Of a DNA stretch of 64,000 bases, positions 43,174-58,100 are shown one piece after another. The DNA is from Diplonema papillatum (taxonomy: Eukaryota > Euglenozoa > Diplonemea > Diplonemida > Diplonemidae), in contig JAPJBO010000063.1 of NCBI GenBank assembly GCA_030068145.1, forward strand, positions 124,001 to 188,000, written 5' to 3'. The notes beneath the pieces are model-generated. The model saw only the letters and a list, made by a program, of their open reading frames with translations. It did not search any database and had not been told where the DNA came from. Positions within the stretch are counted from its first letter, which is position 1; every line of letters begins with the position of its first letter. The position numbers and the translations under genes were made by a program.

Positions 43174-46100
43174 ATGACATCCCTGAGGGGACCCATCGCA
43201 GTTTGCTCGTTTTTTGCGATCGTCGCGTCGCGCGTGGCCACGGTTCCATGCACAAGCGATTACTTTGAGTACGTCCGCCCGGATGCACCGTGCAAGGCGG
43301 AAGGGGATGCGTGCAGCACCGCCTTCGGCGAAGCGCGGTGCGCGTCGTACGCCGGCGTGCTCGATTGCTACCGGTGCATGAAAGACAGCGACGAGACCTT
43401 CGAGAAGCTCGCCTACGGCAACACCTGCCCCGTCGGCCCTGCTGCCTGCAACGGCTGCAACGCGTCGCACTACGCGTGCGCCGCGCGCGACGACTGCGCG
43501 GTCACGGGCGGAAGCTGCTCGACGCACTCGATCACCGGCAGCGGGAGCCTTGTCTTCAACTCACTCGTCGGCGGCGCGCAGCCGATTCGGGTGTTGAAGG
43601 CGGGCGTCGCAGTGTTCGGTGTCCTGATAGGCGGCGTCCCGTCGGACCTCACTGCCGAGCAGAGTACGAAGACGTGGATGTGCCGCTCCGAAGCCGACAC
43701 GATGTACGAGGTGTGCGAACTCGAACCTTGCGGGCCCTTCGGCGTGTCCGTGCTGGCCGATGCCGCGACCGAAGTTATCGAGGTGACCGTGTGCCACGAC
43801 AGTCTGCCTTGTGACTGCGGCCCCAACGGGGCGTGCGATTTCAGCCCCACGGGAGCGCTGGTTTGCCGGTGCGAAAGCAACGCCGAGAAAGGGTTTTGGT
43901 CGCCTGCGTCCAAGTGTACCGAGTGCCTGCCCGGTTACTTCCCGCAAGTGGGCACCCCGAGCGCGACAGCCTGCTCGCTTACGTGTCTCAACGGAGGCAC
44001 GATCCAGGCCGGCAATGATGCATGCTTCTGCGTCGGGCAGTACCAAGGGACCCAGTGCGAAATCTGTCCCCCTGGGGTCGTCGGCCGGAACTGCAACGAA
44101 ACCGAAACGCCCCTCGTGTTCAGCTTCGAGCGCGAGTTCACGCTGGACGAAAAGTGGTACACCCCGCCGCCGTGGAAGGTGCACGCGAACTCGAAGGCGT
44201 CGATCCGACTTTCCGTGAACACGCAAGGCATCAAGCTCACCGACGACGTCCTCGAGTCCTTCCGTGTTATCGCACGCACCGAAGAACCGTTCAAGCAGGC
44301 TGAAGACAGAGTGTCGGATGCTCGACCAAGCCGTGAGGTAGACGCCGCGTACTACGGACCCCGGCCTGCAGAGGTCAGCAGCTTTCGGTCCGAGAAGTAT
44401 TTGCACCTTTTCTCTCAGGACCGCGTGTACGTGTACAGCCTCAACACGACGAGCGGGAGCTTCGTCCTCGTCAACGACGAAACCGTCGCCTCGTACTACA
44501 AGATACTGTCTATCGACCGCTGCTCCCAAATGTTCGGCGACGAGTACGACCGGGATTACGACTCCGTCCTCTTCGTGCAGGACCCCGCCACGAGAAAGCC
44601 GAATTTTGCTTCCAGTTTGGACAGCGTGGCTTCGGGGCACACGACGAAGGACGTGCTGTTTTTCGTGAAAAAGGACAAGACGTGCTGGGTCGCGGGGGAC
44701 CCGGCGTACGGCATTCCGTGGACTGTCTCGACCCTGTCCATCTACACGGGGTGGGACCACATTGAAGGCATGCTGATGAGCACGTCCGACGGGTCGTATT
44801 GGCAGAACTTCGAGGGTTTGGAGTTCATGAAGGTGTTCAACGATCCAAGCCTGGCAGACACCTTTCGAAAACCCAATGCGTTACGCGCGGATTACGACCT
44901 ATCCAGGGCTGGGTGCTACGACGTAACTGGCAGGTCCGCGGAGCAGCTGAGGAGCGACTGCTTGATTGCTGGCGAATTCGCGTCCAGCTGGGACGCCATA
45001 TCTTCCCGGGGAGACCAGGTTTACTTGGTCAAGGACAACACCGTTCGTTTTTTCAACGCGACCGCTCTGCGATGCTGCAACGGCAGTGAGTATGACGAGG
45101 AGCCGTCCGACTTCTGCACTGACGCGTGCGAAACACGCCATGATAGCGGAGTCCGGTTTTACGGAACGTTGCGGTGGGTGCAAACCGAGATACCGTGGCC
45201 GGGCGAATGCGTCGAGGACGACGGCTTCTCGCAGTGCGTTGAAGCCACGAAGGTCTTTAACGCCCACGTTCAGTCCGCGACGTTCGAGGAGTACTTCGGA
45301 TTCCCAGTGCAGGGAAGGGTCACAGCCGTCGCCAACGGCACGTTCGTCTCGGGCACTTCGACGTCCAAATCCGCTGGGCCTGCCGCCGCTTCATCGGACG
45401 CGGAGCAACGGCTGGGCGAAGTCGAGTGGACGGCGTTCGCGGAGACGCTGCCTTCGCTGGTGTTCACCGAGCACATGGTGCACATCGTCTACCCGGACGG
45501 GAGCCGGGCGGAAAAGAGGATCGGCAGCGCGTTCGAAAAGATGGGCTTCCCCCGTGCTCTCGCGTGGAAGTCGCCCGGCGAGCCGACGGAGCAATTCGTC
45601 GACACGTCCGGCTCGTCGCTGGCGTTCCACCTTGTTTTAGAGGACGACGAAGGCAACGTTCTCGACGGGGTGACGGAGCTCGTCCACGCGACTTTGCTGC
45701 AGTGCGGCGAGTTCCTGACGGCGGAAGCCGACGCGTGCGTGGCGACGCTCGAGCCTTGGGTCGATCCCGCGGCGCTCGGCGGCATCGTCCGCGATCCGAA
45801 TTCGTGCACCGCGAATGTGACCACGGAGGCCGTCATCTCGGGCAGTGCGGCCGGCGGCGTGTTCGCCGGGGAATACGGGGTGTTCTCGTTCACCAACGTG
45901 GGAATCAGCCGGGCCGGTGTGTACCGGGTCCTCTTCACGCACCGTGCGACGGGCCTCTCGCTGACGTCGCCGCTGGTCGTCGTCGAGGATTCCCCTTGCG
46001 GCGGCGGCGAGTGGAGCGATCAAAAGAACGACCTGTGCTTCGTCGACTGCGCCGGAAGCGTGGCCGCCGACATGCTGTCCGCGGACTGCGAGGTCGTCCT

Positions 46101-49100
46101 CGACCCGAACAAGGACGTCATCGAGGTTGAGATTTCGATCCAAGCCTTCGCGTCGGTCACCATCTCGGCCAGTTTGACGCAGCCGTGCTGCCACGGAAAC
46201 GGTCTGTGCTGCGTGGGGAACGAGGACTGCGCGGCGACGACGACGAAGCAGGGCATCGATCTCACGTCGACATCGTGCTTGTGCTTCAACTCCGAAGAAC
46301 AAGGGCTTTATGACGTGCGCACGGACTGCGCAGAGTGCATCGACGGATACTCGCTACTCGAGCGGTGCCAGCCGGGATCGTATGAGTATCCCGTGCGGAC
46401 GACGTCGTACGCGTCGCCTGACCCGTTGCCCGCCGGGCAAAGCAACTTTTTTGTGACCGACACGCAGCCCGAGACGCACTTCGTGACGACCGTGTTCAAC
46501 ACTGACGCCGACGGTGATTTGGACCTGTCCGTCGCGTTTGCGGCTTGCCCGGGGCAGGAGGCGTTCCCCGAGAAGAAGCCGGCGGCCGGAGAGATCTCCG
46601 CCGTCTGCAGCGGGCGGGGCAGCTGCTACTTCGACGAGGCCAGCGGCCGCGCGCAGTGCCGCTGCGAGGTGGGCGTGTTCGGCGAGGCGTGCGCCGAGCA
46701 GTGCTGCTCGGGGAACGGGGCCTGCGATCAGGGCTCCGGCGGGGCGTGCCAGTGCGTCGGACACTACGCCGCGCAGCCGCGGTCGATCAACGTGTCGTTC
46801 GCCGACGTGTCGGTGGCCATCCATTCGCCGGGCGATTCGTCCGCGCATCATCTCAACGCGATTCTGAACACGACCGCGCCGTCGTTCCGGGCGTACATCT
46901 CCTTCCGCGGGTTGTCCGTACCGAGCAAGGACGCCATCTCTTACGCCGCGCTTACCCTCACGGAGGCGCCATCCCTGACAAACTGCAACCCCGCTTTAAC
47001 ACGCGTTCACGTCTATGCGACGCAGCCAGCTGGATTCAACCCTACGGTCGGCGCGACAGCGCTGTGTGCGGGCCTATCTGAAGACCAGTGTAATGCTGCA
47101 GGGTGTTGCTCTTTCGAATCAAACGTCCAGTCACCATCTTGCCTTGTGCGTATCCCTTCGTCGCCGTGTATCGGGCTTTGCAACGTCGTCCAACCTGGCT
47201 CGTCTGAACCTTCGACTGGGTGCGTCAAGGATGCGTCGTTTATCAGTGACCAGGATTCACCCTTTTTCGGGCAATGCCGGTGTGACGCCGGGTACACATG
47301 CTCCTGGGGGTCGTGCGTCGACACCGAAAGTGACGTCGTGTGCGGTGTGGAAAGTCAGGCTTGCGCGTCCCATGGGTTGATCCAAGATGGATCAAAATGT
47401 GCGTGTCCCACGTCTTTAGCCCGCAACGACGCTTTAGCCGAACTCACCTGCGAGTCGGCCGTTTGCATGCGGCCCGTGTCCGCGCTCCGGTACACTTGGC
47501 AGGGTTCAGATGTGACAGGGTTAAACTATCTAGACATTGACGAGCTCCGCATCGCGCCTGATACATCGGGCGTGCGGTTTTACGACGAGGTTGCTTCTTT
47601 CACCATGGAGCCCGGCACCCCTGGAAAAACGCACACGGTTGACATACTCCCGTGGCTCACTGATCGGACGGCTCACCTTGACGACCAGGTTTACGACTTG
47701 ATGGATCTCTCCTTCGCAATTGTCGCGGAGCCCAGTGGGGCCGGGCAGTGCTCACCCAGTTTCTGGTCCGCAATACCCCCGAACGCGGACGCCCGGCCGT
47801 CGTTGAAGATTCAGTCAAGAGGTAACCACCAGATCGGCAGGCTGTTCTTTGCGCTTGAAAACTCATTCAAGAGCTTATTCCAGTCGGGCCATCCGTACTA
47901 CACGATGTATACTGCAGACAGCGCCAGCGCCATTGCCGAGCTGCATGAGGACGGCACGTCGAAGAACGTGCGTGCCATCCAAAGGTACACATCGGACGCG
48001 ATGAAGAGGTCCTTGCTTGACTGCGAGGAAAATCTGCCGTCATCGTCTCAGTGCAGCTGTGGAATGACGGATGCGCAGATCGCGACAGCGGCGAGCAGTG
48101 ATGGTCCCGCACGTCTGTCTGAGGCACTGGCTCTTTTGAATGAGCACAGCGAGGCTTACGACTTCCATCATGAGCAACACGTTGAACTAGAACAAGAAGC
48201 GGAGCAACTGGAGAAGGACGCATGTTGCAGTGGTTCCAGTGATCAAGATGAGATTGATGAGGCCCACAGGAGGGTTAACGAGTCGTCCATCGAGCTCTTG
48301 CGCTTGCAGGAGGTGCGCGACGAAGCACAGCAGGTGTATTCGAAGGTGCAGAGTCTGGTGGCGAAGTATACCGATTACTTCAAGCAGCCCCTCGAGGAGA
48401 CGGAAGGGTTTTGCCCATGCCCCGCGGATGCGGGGTTTCAGGATCCCGCCGATTACACGCAAGTAGGAGAGTGGATGTACTTCTTAGCACAGACCGACTG
48501 GGAGTCATCCCCGGATGCGATGCCAGAGTGCACTGCTGCTACGGACTCTTTCCCGTCCAACTTGTTCCAAGGCAGCCGTGAGATCTTCTTCACAAAAGGC
48601 ATGCCCGGATCTAACATCGGGACACCCGGTGCCAGGGACTTTCAAGCCGGAGTCGACGAGGCGGACACGATCAAAACGAAGTCAGCCAGCGACGCCAGGT
48701 TCGGCTCGAGTGCGTATCCCAAGATATCAGGCGTGCAGCACGGCAAGTGGAGCGCCTCGAGCAGCATCCGGACCAACGTATTCAACATGCGGGTGTACAC
48801 GCGCGCGAAGGAGCTGACCAAAATGCAGAACAAACGATGCGTCGTGTCCGGCTGCCCCGGCGTGGCCGGCGAAGTGCTGCTTTTCGCCGCCGTCGAAGGA
48901 GGCGGCTTCGCGCCCGGAGTGCTCGACTCCGAGCCGGACGAGGACCGCCGGGGCCCGCAGCTGTGGACGGCGGAGGTCAGCCTCGCGACGGGGAAACCCC
49001 GGGCCCCCGTGCTCGTCTCGGACGAGATCGCCCACCCGTCCTACACCACGGTCGTCACGCCGGCGCGCGCCCTGTTCCTGGCCGCGGCCCTCAACGACAG

Positions 49101-52100
49101 CGACCCGCTGTCCCCATCGAAGGAGGACGTCTTCGACCAAACCACGGAGGCCCCGTCCAGCGCCAAGGTCAAGTTTCCGGTGCAATACCACATCCCGAGC
49201 ACCCTGCATGTCTACGTCACGGACGGCGTCACCACGCACAGGCTGTCAGAAGGGAACCCCCGCAACGCAGGTGTATGCACCCACCCGCAGGGGCACCCCG
49301 GGTTTGTTTCGTTCAAGGGCAAAGTGTACTACTACTTCGAGCCCGAGAAGGGTTCTTTGTCGCTTTTTGAGGCCGACGTCACCGACCTTTCATCCGGAGC
49401 CCCGCGGGGGAACCCCATAACCCTCGGGTTCAGCGAAGGAACCCAAACGGTGACGCTAGTCCCGCACATACCGCCGTTGAACAGGGGGTACTTCCAACCC
49501 AGGGTGATCCGGAACGCCGCCGGCGAAGACCTCCTCCTCCTCCTCTCTTTGGGGGACCCCCGGCAGCCTGCGTCGTTCGAAGATATTTGCCTGGCGGCGC
49601 CGTACTGCGACGAAACGGCAGAGGCCGCAAACGTGCATCAGTACCAAAAGACGTTCCGGTGCATGGACCCCGCCCGCGGCGACACCGACCTGTACTGGTG
49701 GGACGGCAGCCGCGAGGTGGCAGACGAAAACGTGCACATCGGCCGCGTCGACGGATCCGGCGCCACGGATGGGTTTCCCTCGGATCCGTCGTGGACCGTG
49801 CTGGGCGAAAAGCCGTCGCAGGTGTACTGGGTGAAGCATGCCAACGGGATGTCCAGCCGGGGCTGGGCGGCGTCCAGAGGGGCGGCCGGCGTCGCGCAGC
49901 GGGACCACCAGCTTTTAATGCTGTCAGAGTACGACGAGGGCCTGCGCCAGTGGACCACCGTGCCGGCTTGGAGCGCGAACGACGCTGTGAACATATACGA
50001 CCTGACCCTGTGGAAGGGCAGCGTCTACTTCTGGGCCTACCGCGATTTGGCCTCCAATCCCCAATCATGCTTCCCTCCTGGGGCGGAGTTGTTGCACGCC
50101 GACCAGTCATCCCAGTCATCGGTGTTTCGGAAGCTGGTAGCTGGGATCAACATTCCGGCTTATGCAGGCTGCTTTCGTTGGCTTGTGCGGACGACCGGCG
50201 AACCTGATACCGTCGAGTTCATGAAGAGCGGTACCGACGCAGACGGGGCGGGCGTCCCGAACAGGCAGTGCTGTGAAGACGCGCACGATGGAGCCCCGAT
50301 CGTGGTCCAAAATCGAAGCATCCCCATCCCGGTGGTGCGCCAAATCCCTGGGTGCCTGACGTGCACGTTGCAGAGGGAGCACTGGGGCTGGGACCACGAC
50401 AAGTTCTGCTGCAACGGCATGCCGCCGGCGGGAGGTCCCAACTGCTCGTCGCGTTGTTCGGACTCTGCCTACTCGTGGGACGTTGTCGGCCAGCGAACCA
50501 CAACGGACTTCGTGTACCCCCGGTTCACGAGCCCCGAACACGCCAAGTACAGCTCGACGCAGCAATGGTCGAAGCCAGCGAACGGCTGGTGGTTCGCGGG
50601 CTTCCAGCAGATATGGACGGACTCCCGGCTCAGCCGCGCGGGTGTTCCGATATGGAACGTCGGGTCGGCCCTGGTCGACATGGGCGGGAAGGGGAATGAT
50701 CTCAGGCTGCCAAAACAACAGGGCGGCGCTTTCGCCGGAGCCGTTGGGTACGAGTTCTACAGGCCCGGCGGCTTCGCTTGGAGGGAGCACTGGCCGAAGG
50801 TGATCGGCGTTTGGACGGAGCAAACAGACGAGCTCAAGGACGACTGCGATGATTGCGAAGCTGGGTGGTACGGTCCAACGTGCTCGTCGCAGTGCCCCGT
50901 GTACCAGGGGAAGGTGTGCAGCGGGTTTCCCTGCAGCGATGGGTTATTTGGCGACGGGACGTGCAAATGCGGCGGCTTGAAAGGCGGGTTGAAGTGCGAG
51001 ACGGACCCGACCGACACCGCAGTGGTCATCCCGGCGACGGCCGACACGCTGATCCGCGATTTCGCTGAGTGCGACCCGACTGGCGACACCAGCCGGTGCT
51101 CCTTCGTGAACGGCAGTCAACCGGGGTACTTTACCGGCGAGCCGACAGACGCAACGTGCGGGCGCTCGTCGGGATGCATGGTCGATGGCGAAGAGGCGCC
51201 GTGTTGTGGGGCATCGCCGGCACCGTCCATTTTGGTTGACGGCTCGGTTATGGTGATGACGTGGCAGAACTTGCCTTCGATGCTTCGAGGCAGCCTCGTG
51301 GGGGCGTCGCTGCTTTTAGAGGAGCACAGCTCTGGCGACGGGCAGGCAACGTGCACGCCGTCGACACTGTCAGTCATCGCACTGAACAACCAATGGTTCA
51401 GATTCCCCGAGGTCGGTAGCCTCGGGGTGGAAGCTCTTGCGGATCTATGGGGCGCGAGGGTCGACATAGTGACGGTTGTGCAGCAGGCGGCGCCCGTCGA
51501 TGGGTTCGTGGTTGGGATCGACCTGACGAGCTGGGTCGAAGACAGCGTTGACAACGCCGCCTGGAGCGGGAGCATCTCTCTCGCTCTCCGGTCGAACTGT
51601 ACTGGCAATGAGTGCTGCGCGCCGTACTTCAAATCGCGCGAGTTCTCGGAATCATGGAGCTCCACGTGCACTACTTCGGTTGGCTGCCCTGGGGTTCAGG
51701 TCACGCGCTCATTGTCGGGTCCAAAACTGACGATAACAACGCGTCCAACGGAGTCGTGTGCCACGTTTCAGTGCCCAACGACTGCGACGCTACAACCTGA
51801 TGTCGTTTGCCAACCTACGTGCACGACAAGTGACTGCTGCACGTCCGGACAGATCCTCGGGAATCGTCGTAGACCGGTGGCGTTGTCCCGCTCATCTACC
51901 GCTCGTCAGCACAGCTCGACCGATGCACGAATCCGCTTCGACACTCGACGAACCGATCCCTCTCCGCGTCAGTCCAAGCCTTTGGCCGTAGCGACTTCAC
52001 AATACCCCCCGTCTCAGCTCGCGCAAGTCGTGCAGCCGACGACCCTTTCACCTGCAGCGCAAAGGACCCAGTTTGTGAAGTCCGTGTGCAGCGCCTCAGA

Positions 52101-55100
52101 AGCGAACGACCCGACGTTGCCGATTGTCTGCAACGCAGTCGTCCCGAGCACCTCCGCCTTCGCGGTTGTTCGCGTCCTTGCCTTCGATAAGTCGATTAAC
52201 TACTCGATAGTCATCCAGCACGTCCCGCGCGGCCACTTCGACTCGAACAACCGCCTCGGCCAATGCATCCGCAGCAATACGGAGGGATACTGGAGCGGAG
52301 CGGACTGCAGGCAGTGCTTGTTTCGGTGGACCGGCGATCAATGCACGTCGTATGTTCCTTCAGTGTGCGACGATTCGACGTGCGATCCCGAGCACGGAAC
52401 ATGCACGCCTGACCCGTCCACCGGGAATCTGAAGAAAAAGTGCGAGTGCTACAGCACACCCTCGAATGATGGCTACACGAGACACGGCACCGACTGCACC
52501 GTTTTGTGCAATCCCGCGGTGACCTGCTCGGGCCACGGGAGCTGCGCGGAAGACGGCTCGTGCGAGTGCGACGAGGACTGGGCGAAACGCGCGGACTGCA
52601 GCGCCTGCACCGGCGGTAAATGGGGGCTCAGCTGCTTGGCTGCGTGCTCGTGCAAGTCTCCCGCTGGCACCTGCGACGACCAGACTGGGATGTGCACCAC
52701 CGACGCGTCCGGGAACCCAATCTGCAACGTGATCAACGGCGCACATTTCGCCGGCGAAAACTGCGATGCCTGCGCCGCGGATTACTACCCCGTAAGCAAA
52801 TGCGCGGTCTATTGCTTGCCGAGCCAGACGTGCGGGGGTCACGGGACGTGTACAGACGAGGGGACTTGCCAGTGTGACGCCGGCTACTATGGGGGAGCTT
52901 GCCAGACGTACTGCGACGATGCAGTGACCTGTCACGGCCATGGGACGTGCACGGCAACGGCGGAAGCTCCTTTTGTACTGTGCTCCTGCGAAGCAAGATG
53001 GGGAAACTCGTACGTGGGGGGATGGACGATGGACCGACACACGCCTGTTCCTGTTAGCCCGACGGCGATAATCGAGCACTGCGCTGCCTGCACAGACGCC
53101 TTCTGGGGCCCAACGTGCAGCGAAGAGTGTCGCTGCAGCCTCAAGGGCCGGTGCGACCCGCTCGGCGTGTGCATCTGCTTCCAAGACCCCGCGGTCGGGT
53201 TCTACACTGGGCCGTTTTGCCGGCTCTGCGCCATCGGGTACAGCCGCGTCGCCAGCACGGGGCTGTGCACGGAGCGCGAGGCCTACAGGGGCGACCCTGG
53301 CATCGGGCGAAACGCCGACTTTTACTCGACCGAGGAGATTCGCAAAGTGCGAGTACCCTCCGCTTCCGCCCTGAAACGAACGCCCGGCGCGATGTTCCAC
53401 ACCATGGAGGTCCCGATGCGGTATCGGATGAACGGACAGGACGCCGAGGCAACGGCTTGGGAAACCAATCTGACCGCGAGAGTCGAAACCATGCGGGAAG
53501 AGCTGACTTTCGAGTTCATTTTTGCGTCTGCTGGGTACGTCGGCACCGGTGCGTCGGACGAGTTGAGAGTCGAGGTTTGGACGCAGAAGTATACGCCCCG
53601 CATCTTAGACTGGCGGTACGTCAAGTCTTTCCCTCTGTTCATCACGCGTGGGGGCAAGGCGCGCGGGAGAGCCGTGCTCGGCATGTTCCAAGACGGCGCC
53701 TACATGCACTACGTCGCCTACGACACCGACTACTCCTTCATAGCCCGGACGCCCCCGGACCCGTCGAAGATCGCGCACACCACCGCCTTGACTTCCTCTG
53801 TCGTGCTGCTTCCCACAGCCAACCCCGAAGTCCGCGCAGAAGTCCTCGACTGGGGGCACGTCGCGGCGCTGCACGTGTGCTTCACGCTCGTTAAAGTGAC
53901 GGATCCGGCCGGAGTCGCTTCGTATTACATCACGGAGCACGCCCTGTCGGCACTCGATTTGAACATAACGTCCTCGTTCCTCATCGGTTCCTTGTCGTCA
54001 GTCGACTCCATGTACGTCACTACAAACGGCGGCGCTCCCGTCGCATTTTTGTTCGGGACCAGCCTGCGCCAACGGACTACGATGCAGAAGGTGTTCCTCC
54101 CGCAAGGCGCCAATCGCGGGTATCAAAGCGTCGCCGATGTGATCCCTGCCGCTTGCTACGTCATCGACTGCTCGTTCGTCGAGCGGCTTCAGCAGTACAA
54201 CGACACGCACAGCGTCCTTTTCATCCGCACGACGGTCCTCGGGGTCGAAAATTACGCGTTCCAACCGATCGACATGGCGAACATCAAGCACCAGAGCATC
54301 GACGACGTCGTTCTCCTCCCCATCACGCACGGCATCGCGGGAGGGGTGTACGATCCGTACGCGGGGGTCGCCTTCGTGGCGTTCGGGTCCGGCAGCGGGG
54401 TGGTGCCGTCGTCGATCCAGAAGGTCATGGTGTCGGAGTTGACGGGAGCCGTGGGGATCAACTTGACGAAGAGTCTCGGCTTCGGGCACACCACGGCCGA
54501 GGTGGAGGCGGTTGCAGCTGTCGCCGCGGACGTCGACCGGCGCGTGCTGTTCGCCGTCTGCGCGCTGACGAAGACCGTGGTGGCGACATTCAACATGTAC
54601 GACGTGTTCACCATTTCCCCCGATGTTGTCGACGCACCCATCGCCATCGGAACTACGGTCACGGTGCAAGGAGGCGGATTCACTGACTTGCACGGCCTCT
54701 ACGAACCGCTGTGCAGAATGGGCGAACAGAGGAGTCGAGGGACCTTCATCAGCGAAAGTGTCATCCAATGCTCAAGCGAAGTTCCCGACACGTACTCTTC
54801 GTGCGAGCCTTTGAGCTTGGAAGTCTCCGTCACGGGTGGCGAGGACCGTTTCACCGAAACCACCGTCGAGGTGCGGCGCATCGGCACACCGGCCGTTTTT
54901 GACGCGATCGACCCGAACAGCAACAAAACGACGATCCTCCCGAAGCCCGGCCCCATCGACGCGTCTCTCTCGATCGACGCGCGGCACCGCGACTTGCAGC
55001 TCGTCTCCGCCGCGCCGTTCAACTCGCCCGCGCTCGTGGACATCATCATCCCGGGCGCCGGGTTCTTGGACACCGACTACATCGCGTGCCTCGTCCTCAA

Positions 55101-58100
55101 CACGACGCATCCCGCGACATACAGCGGGACCACGGTCGTGTGCCACGTCACGCCGCCCGCGCAGCCGACGCAGACTGTCATCGAGTTGACGCTCGACGGG
55201 CAGATCTTCTCGAGCGACGGCCGCGAGTTTTACTTCGTCGGCCCGCCGGTGACGCTGCAGGGGTTCTTCGTCTGCGTCGGGACCCGCAGGGTGGGCGACG
55301 ACGTTTTCGACTGCGCGTCGACGGTCGCGGAGGAGCACCTGGCGAAGGTCGAGCCGGACAGCGACGGGCTCGTGACGCTGCCGAAGCTGTACTTCCGCCT
55401 CCTCGACGAGGCCGGCAGCTTCTTGGGCGCGCTCGCGGACGGCGCGCTCGACGGGACCGTGCAGCTGGGCACAAGCAAGGCGCCGCCGGCGGCGGACAAC
55501 CCGCTGCAGTGCGCAGAGATCGTCGGGCCCTTCCCGTTCACCGCCGCAACCGCCCTCTCCGCGCAGCCCTCCGCCGGCGGCGTCGTTTTCGAGAGCATCC
55601 AAGGCGCCGCGCCCGCCATCGGGTGCTACGCCGTGTTCGCGGTCTACCAGCCCGCTTCCGGGCCGCCGGTCGTCTCAAACACAGTGCTGATCAAAATTCT
55701 ACCGGGGAGCCCTAAGACGGTCGGTTTCCGTGTTGCACCCAGCGCGTTCTCGAACAACAGAAACGTGCTCTCGCGGCAGCCGGTGATCGCCGTGCTCGAC
55801 GGCGCTGGCAACTCCGTCGGATTGTCGACGCTGCAAGTGGTCGCGGAGCTCAAGTACGACACGCTGCCCGCGCCGCTGGTCAACGCCGACACGCTGCTGC
55901 CCGAGATCCGCGTCGACGGCGCGCTGGCGACCGCCACCGCGGCGGGGGACTACCGCTTCGGGCTGCTGAGCGTCAAGGCCAACGGCAGCGTCCACGGCCG
56001 CGACCTGAGCCACCAAGCCGTCGGCTTCGGGCAGCTGGTTCCGCTGACGTTCGACCTCGAGTTCAAGATAACGTGCGTCGGCGCGGCGTGCTCGGAAAAC
56101 GGCGGAGAGCTGCAGAACATCGTCGACTCGATGCCGGCGCTGACCGCGAACATGCACATCTCGGACTGCAGCGCCGGCTACGTCGGGAGCTCGAAGCTCG
56201 CTTGGATCGAGCCCGAGGAGCAGCCGGTCGGGTCGCAGACGCCGGTGACGATTAAAGGCTGGGAGTTCCAACAGCCCGGCGACGGCGAAGGCGTGTACAA
56301 ATGCGTGTACCGGGACGCGAAGGAGGGCACGTGGCTCGCGACGGCCGACGCGGTCTTCTTCGATTCGTGCACGCTGGTGTGCGATGGCGCGTCGGCGGGG
56401 CTCCCGCAGGCGCCGCGGATGACCAGCATCCAGCCCGCGTTTTGCTGCCAGACACCAGACGGCGCGGAGGAGTGCCCGACAGCTACCGACGAGGAGAAAA
56501 ACTGTTTTACCGACGGTGTGTATCACTGGTTCAACGAATCGTCGTACAACGTGGTGTACTTCCACCGCTCCGTCGGGGAGAAGAAGAAGCTCGGGCTGTG
56601 GAACGTGCGGGCGCCGTTGCTCGGTGGTGCTCCGCAGCCTGCGGTAGCCGCGTATCAGAACGCGTTGGCGGTGCAAACCTCGTACTCCGCGGCCAAGCCG
56701 GACGTGTCGCAGTCGCTCGGGGTGCGGCTGCAGCGAAGCGGCGACTTCATCGCGAACCAGAGGAACCGGTCCGACTTCGACTACCAGCTGCTGATGTACT
56801 CCGCGGACATGCTGCACCAAAACAGCGTCCTCCGAGCGGCCGAGCAGACGGCGATCTCGGCGAAGCGCGTGTGGACCCCCCCGGAGAAGGAGTGGCGGCA
56901 CCAGGGCACGGTTGCCACCTTCGAAAGCATCAACCTCGACGCCCGAATGGCCGTCGGCCTGCTCGACGATTCAGTCGGGCTGCTCAACTGGCAGGGCAAC
57001 TGGATCGCCGGCATGGAGACCATCTCCCTCCATGAAAACGGGAAGGACACCCAGGTCCCCGACGCGCGAGTGAAGGTCACCGTCCGGCCGGTGAAGACCC
57101 TCGGCGTTTTGTCCGGCGGGATCACTCGGCAGGTCGCGTCCATAAAAGGAGGACTGTCGCAGCCCACGTTTGACGTGAGCCTGTCGATCGTCGCGCCGAC
57201 GACGACGACGCCTTCGTACTTCATCTACGACGAAATATCGATGCGGTACCCGGCCAAAGGGGAGTACCGGCTCACGGTTCAAGTGAGCGGGCTGCAGGAC
57301 CTCGAGAGGACGATTACCATTTTAGAAGGCCTGCCGCACAGGGCAGTGTTCGACTCGCCGGAGTGGGCGCCGGACGGGGTGGACGGGCTGCCGCTGGCCA
57401 CGACCGTGGTCAACAGGCCGCTGACGACGCAGCCGCGCTTCCGGTTGCTGGACGTCGCCGACAACACGGTCACCGACCTGCCGTCGAGGAACACCATCCG
57501 GGTGCGCACGACCGCTTCGCCTCCCCCGCTGTGCGGCGGCGGGAGTGGGGTCGTGTGCGCGTGGGACACGCCGCCGTTGAGCAACACGACGGCGACCGCG
57601 GATCTGCTCCGGTCGGCTCACGACCCCGCGTTCTCCAGCTTAGGCGTCGCGGCGTACACGGACATGAACATAGTGACCGCCTCGGAAGCAATTGTAACGA
57701 CGTTGACCTTCACGCTCTACGGCTCCGTGCTCACTCAGTTCGGGTATGAAGTCCCGCCGGTGCAGGCAGTGGTCAGCACGATCAAGTGCGCCGCTGGCTG
57801 CTCGTCGCCCGTGTGCGAGTTCGAACCGTCGTCGCGGTCGCTGGTGCTTGAATCGCCCCCGGTTCAGCGGATCTACGGCGACTTCTTCGACTTCGCGCAG
57901 CTCGTCTCGCGCGGCGATGTCTCCGTTGTGGAGAGGCTCCGGGTCGCCATCAAGTACCCGATCTCGTTGACGGCAGCGGAGGAGTGCGAGCTGCAGGCTT
58001 GGCTGGCCAACGCCTGCGCGGTGGAGTTCAACTGGCCGACGTGCGAGTACCAGTGCTTGAACGTCTACCCGCCCCTTTCGGCTGACCCGGCGAACGGGTT

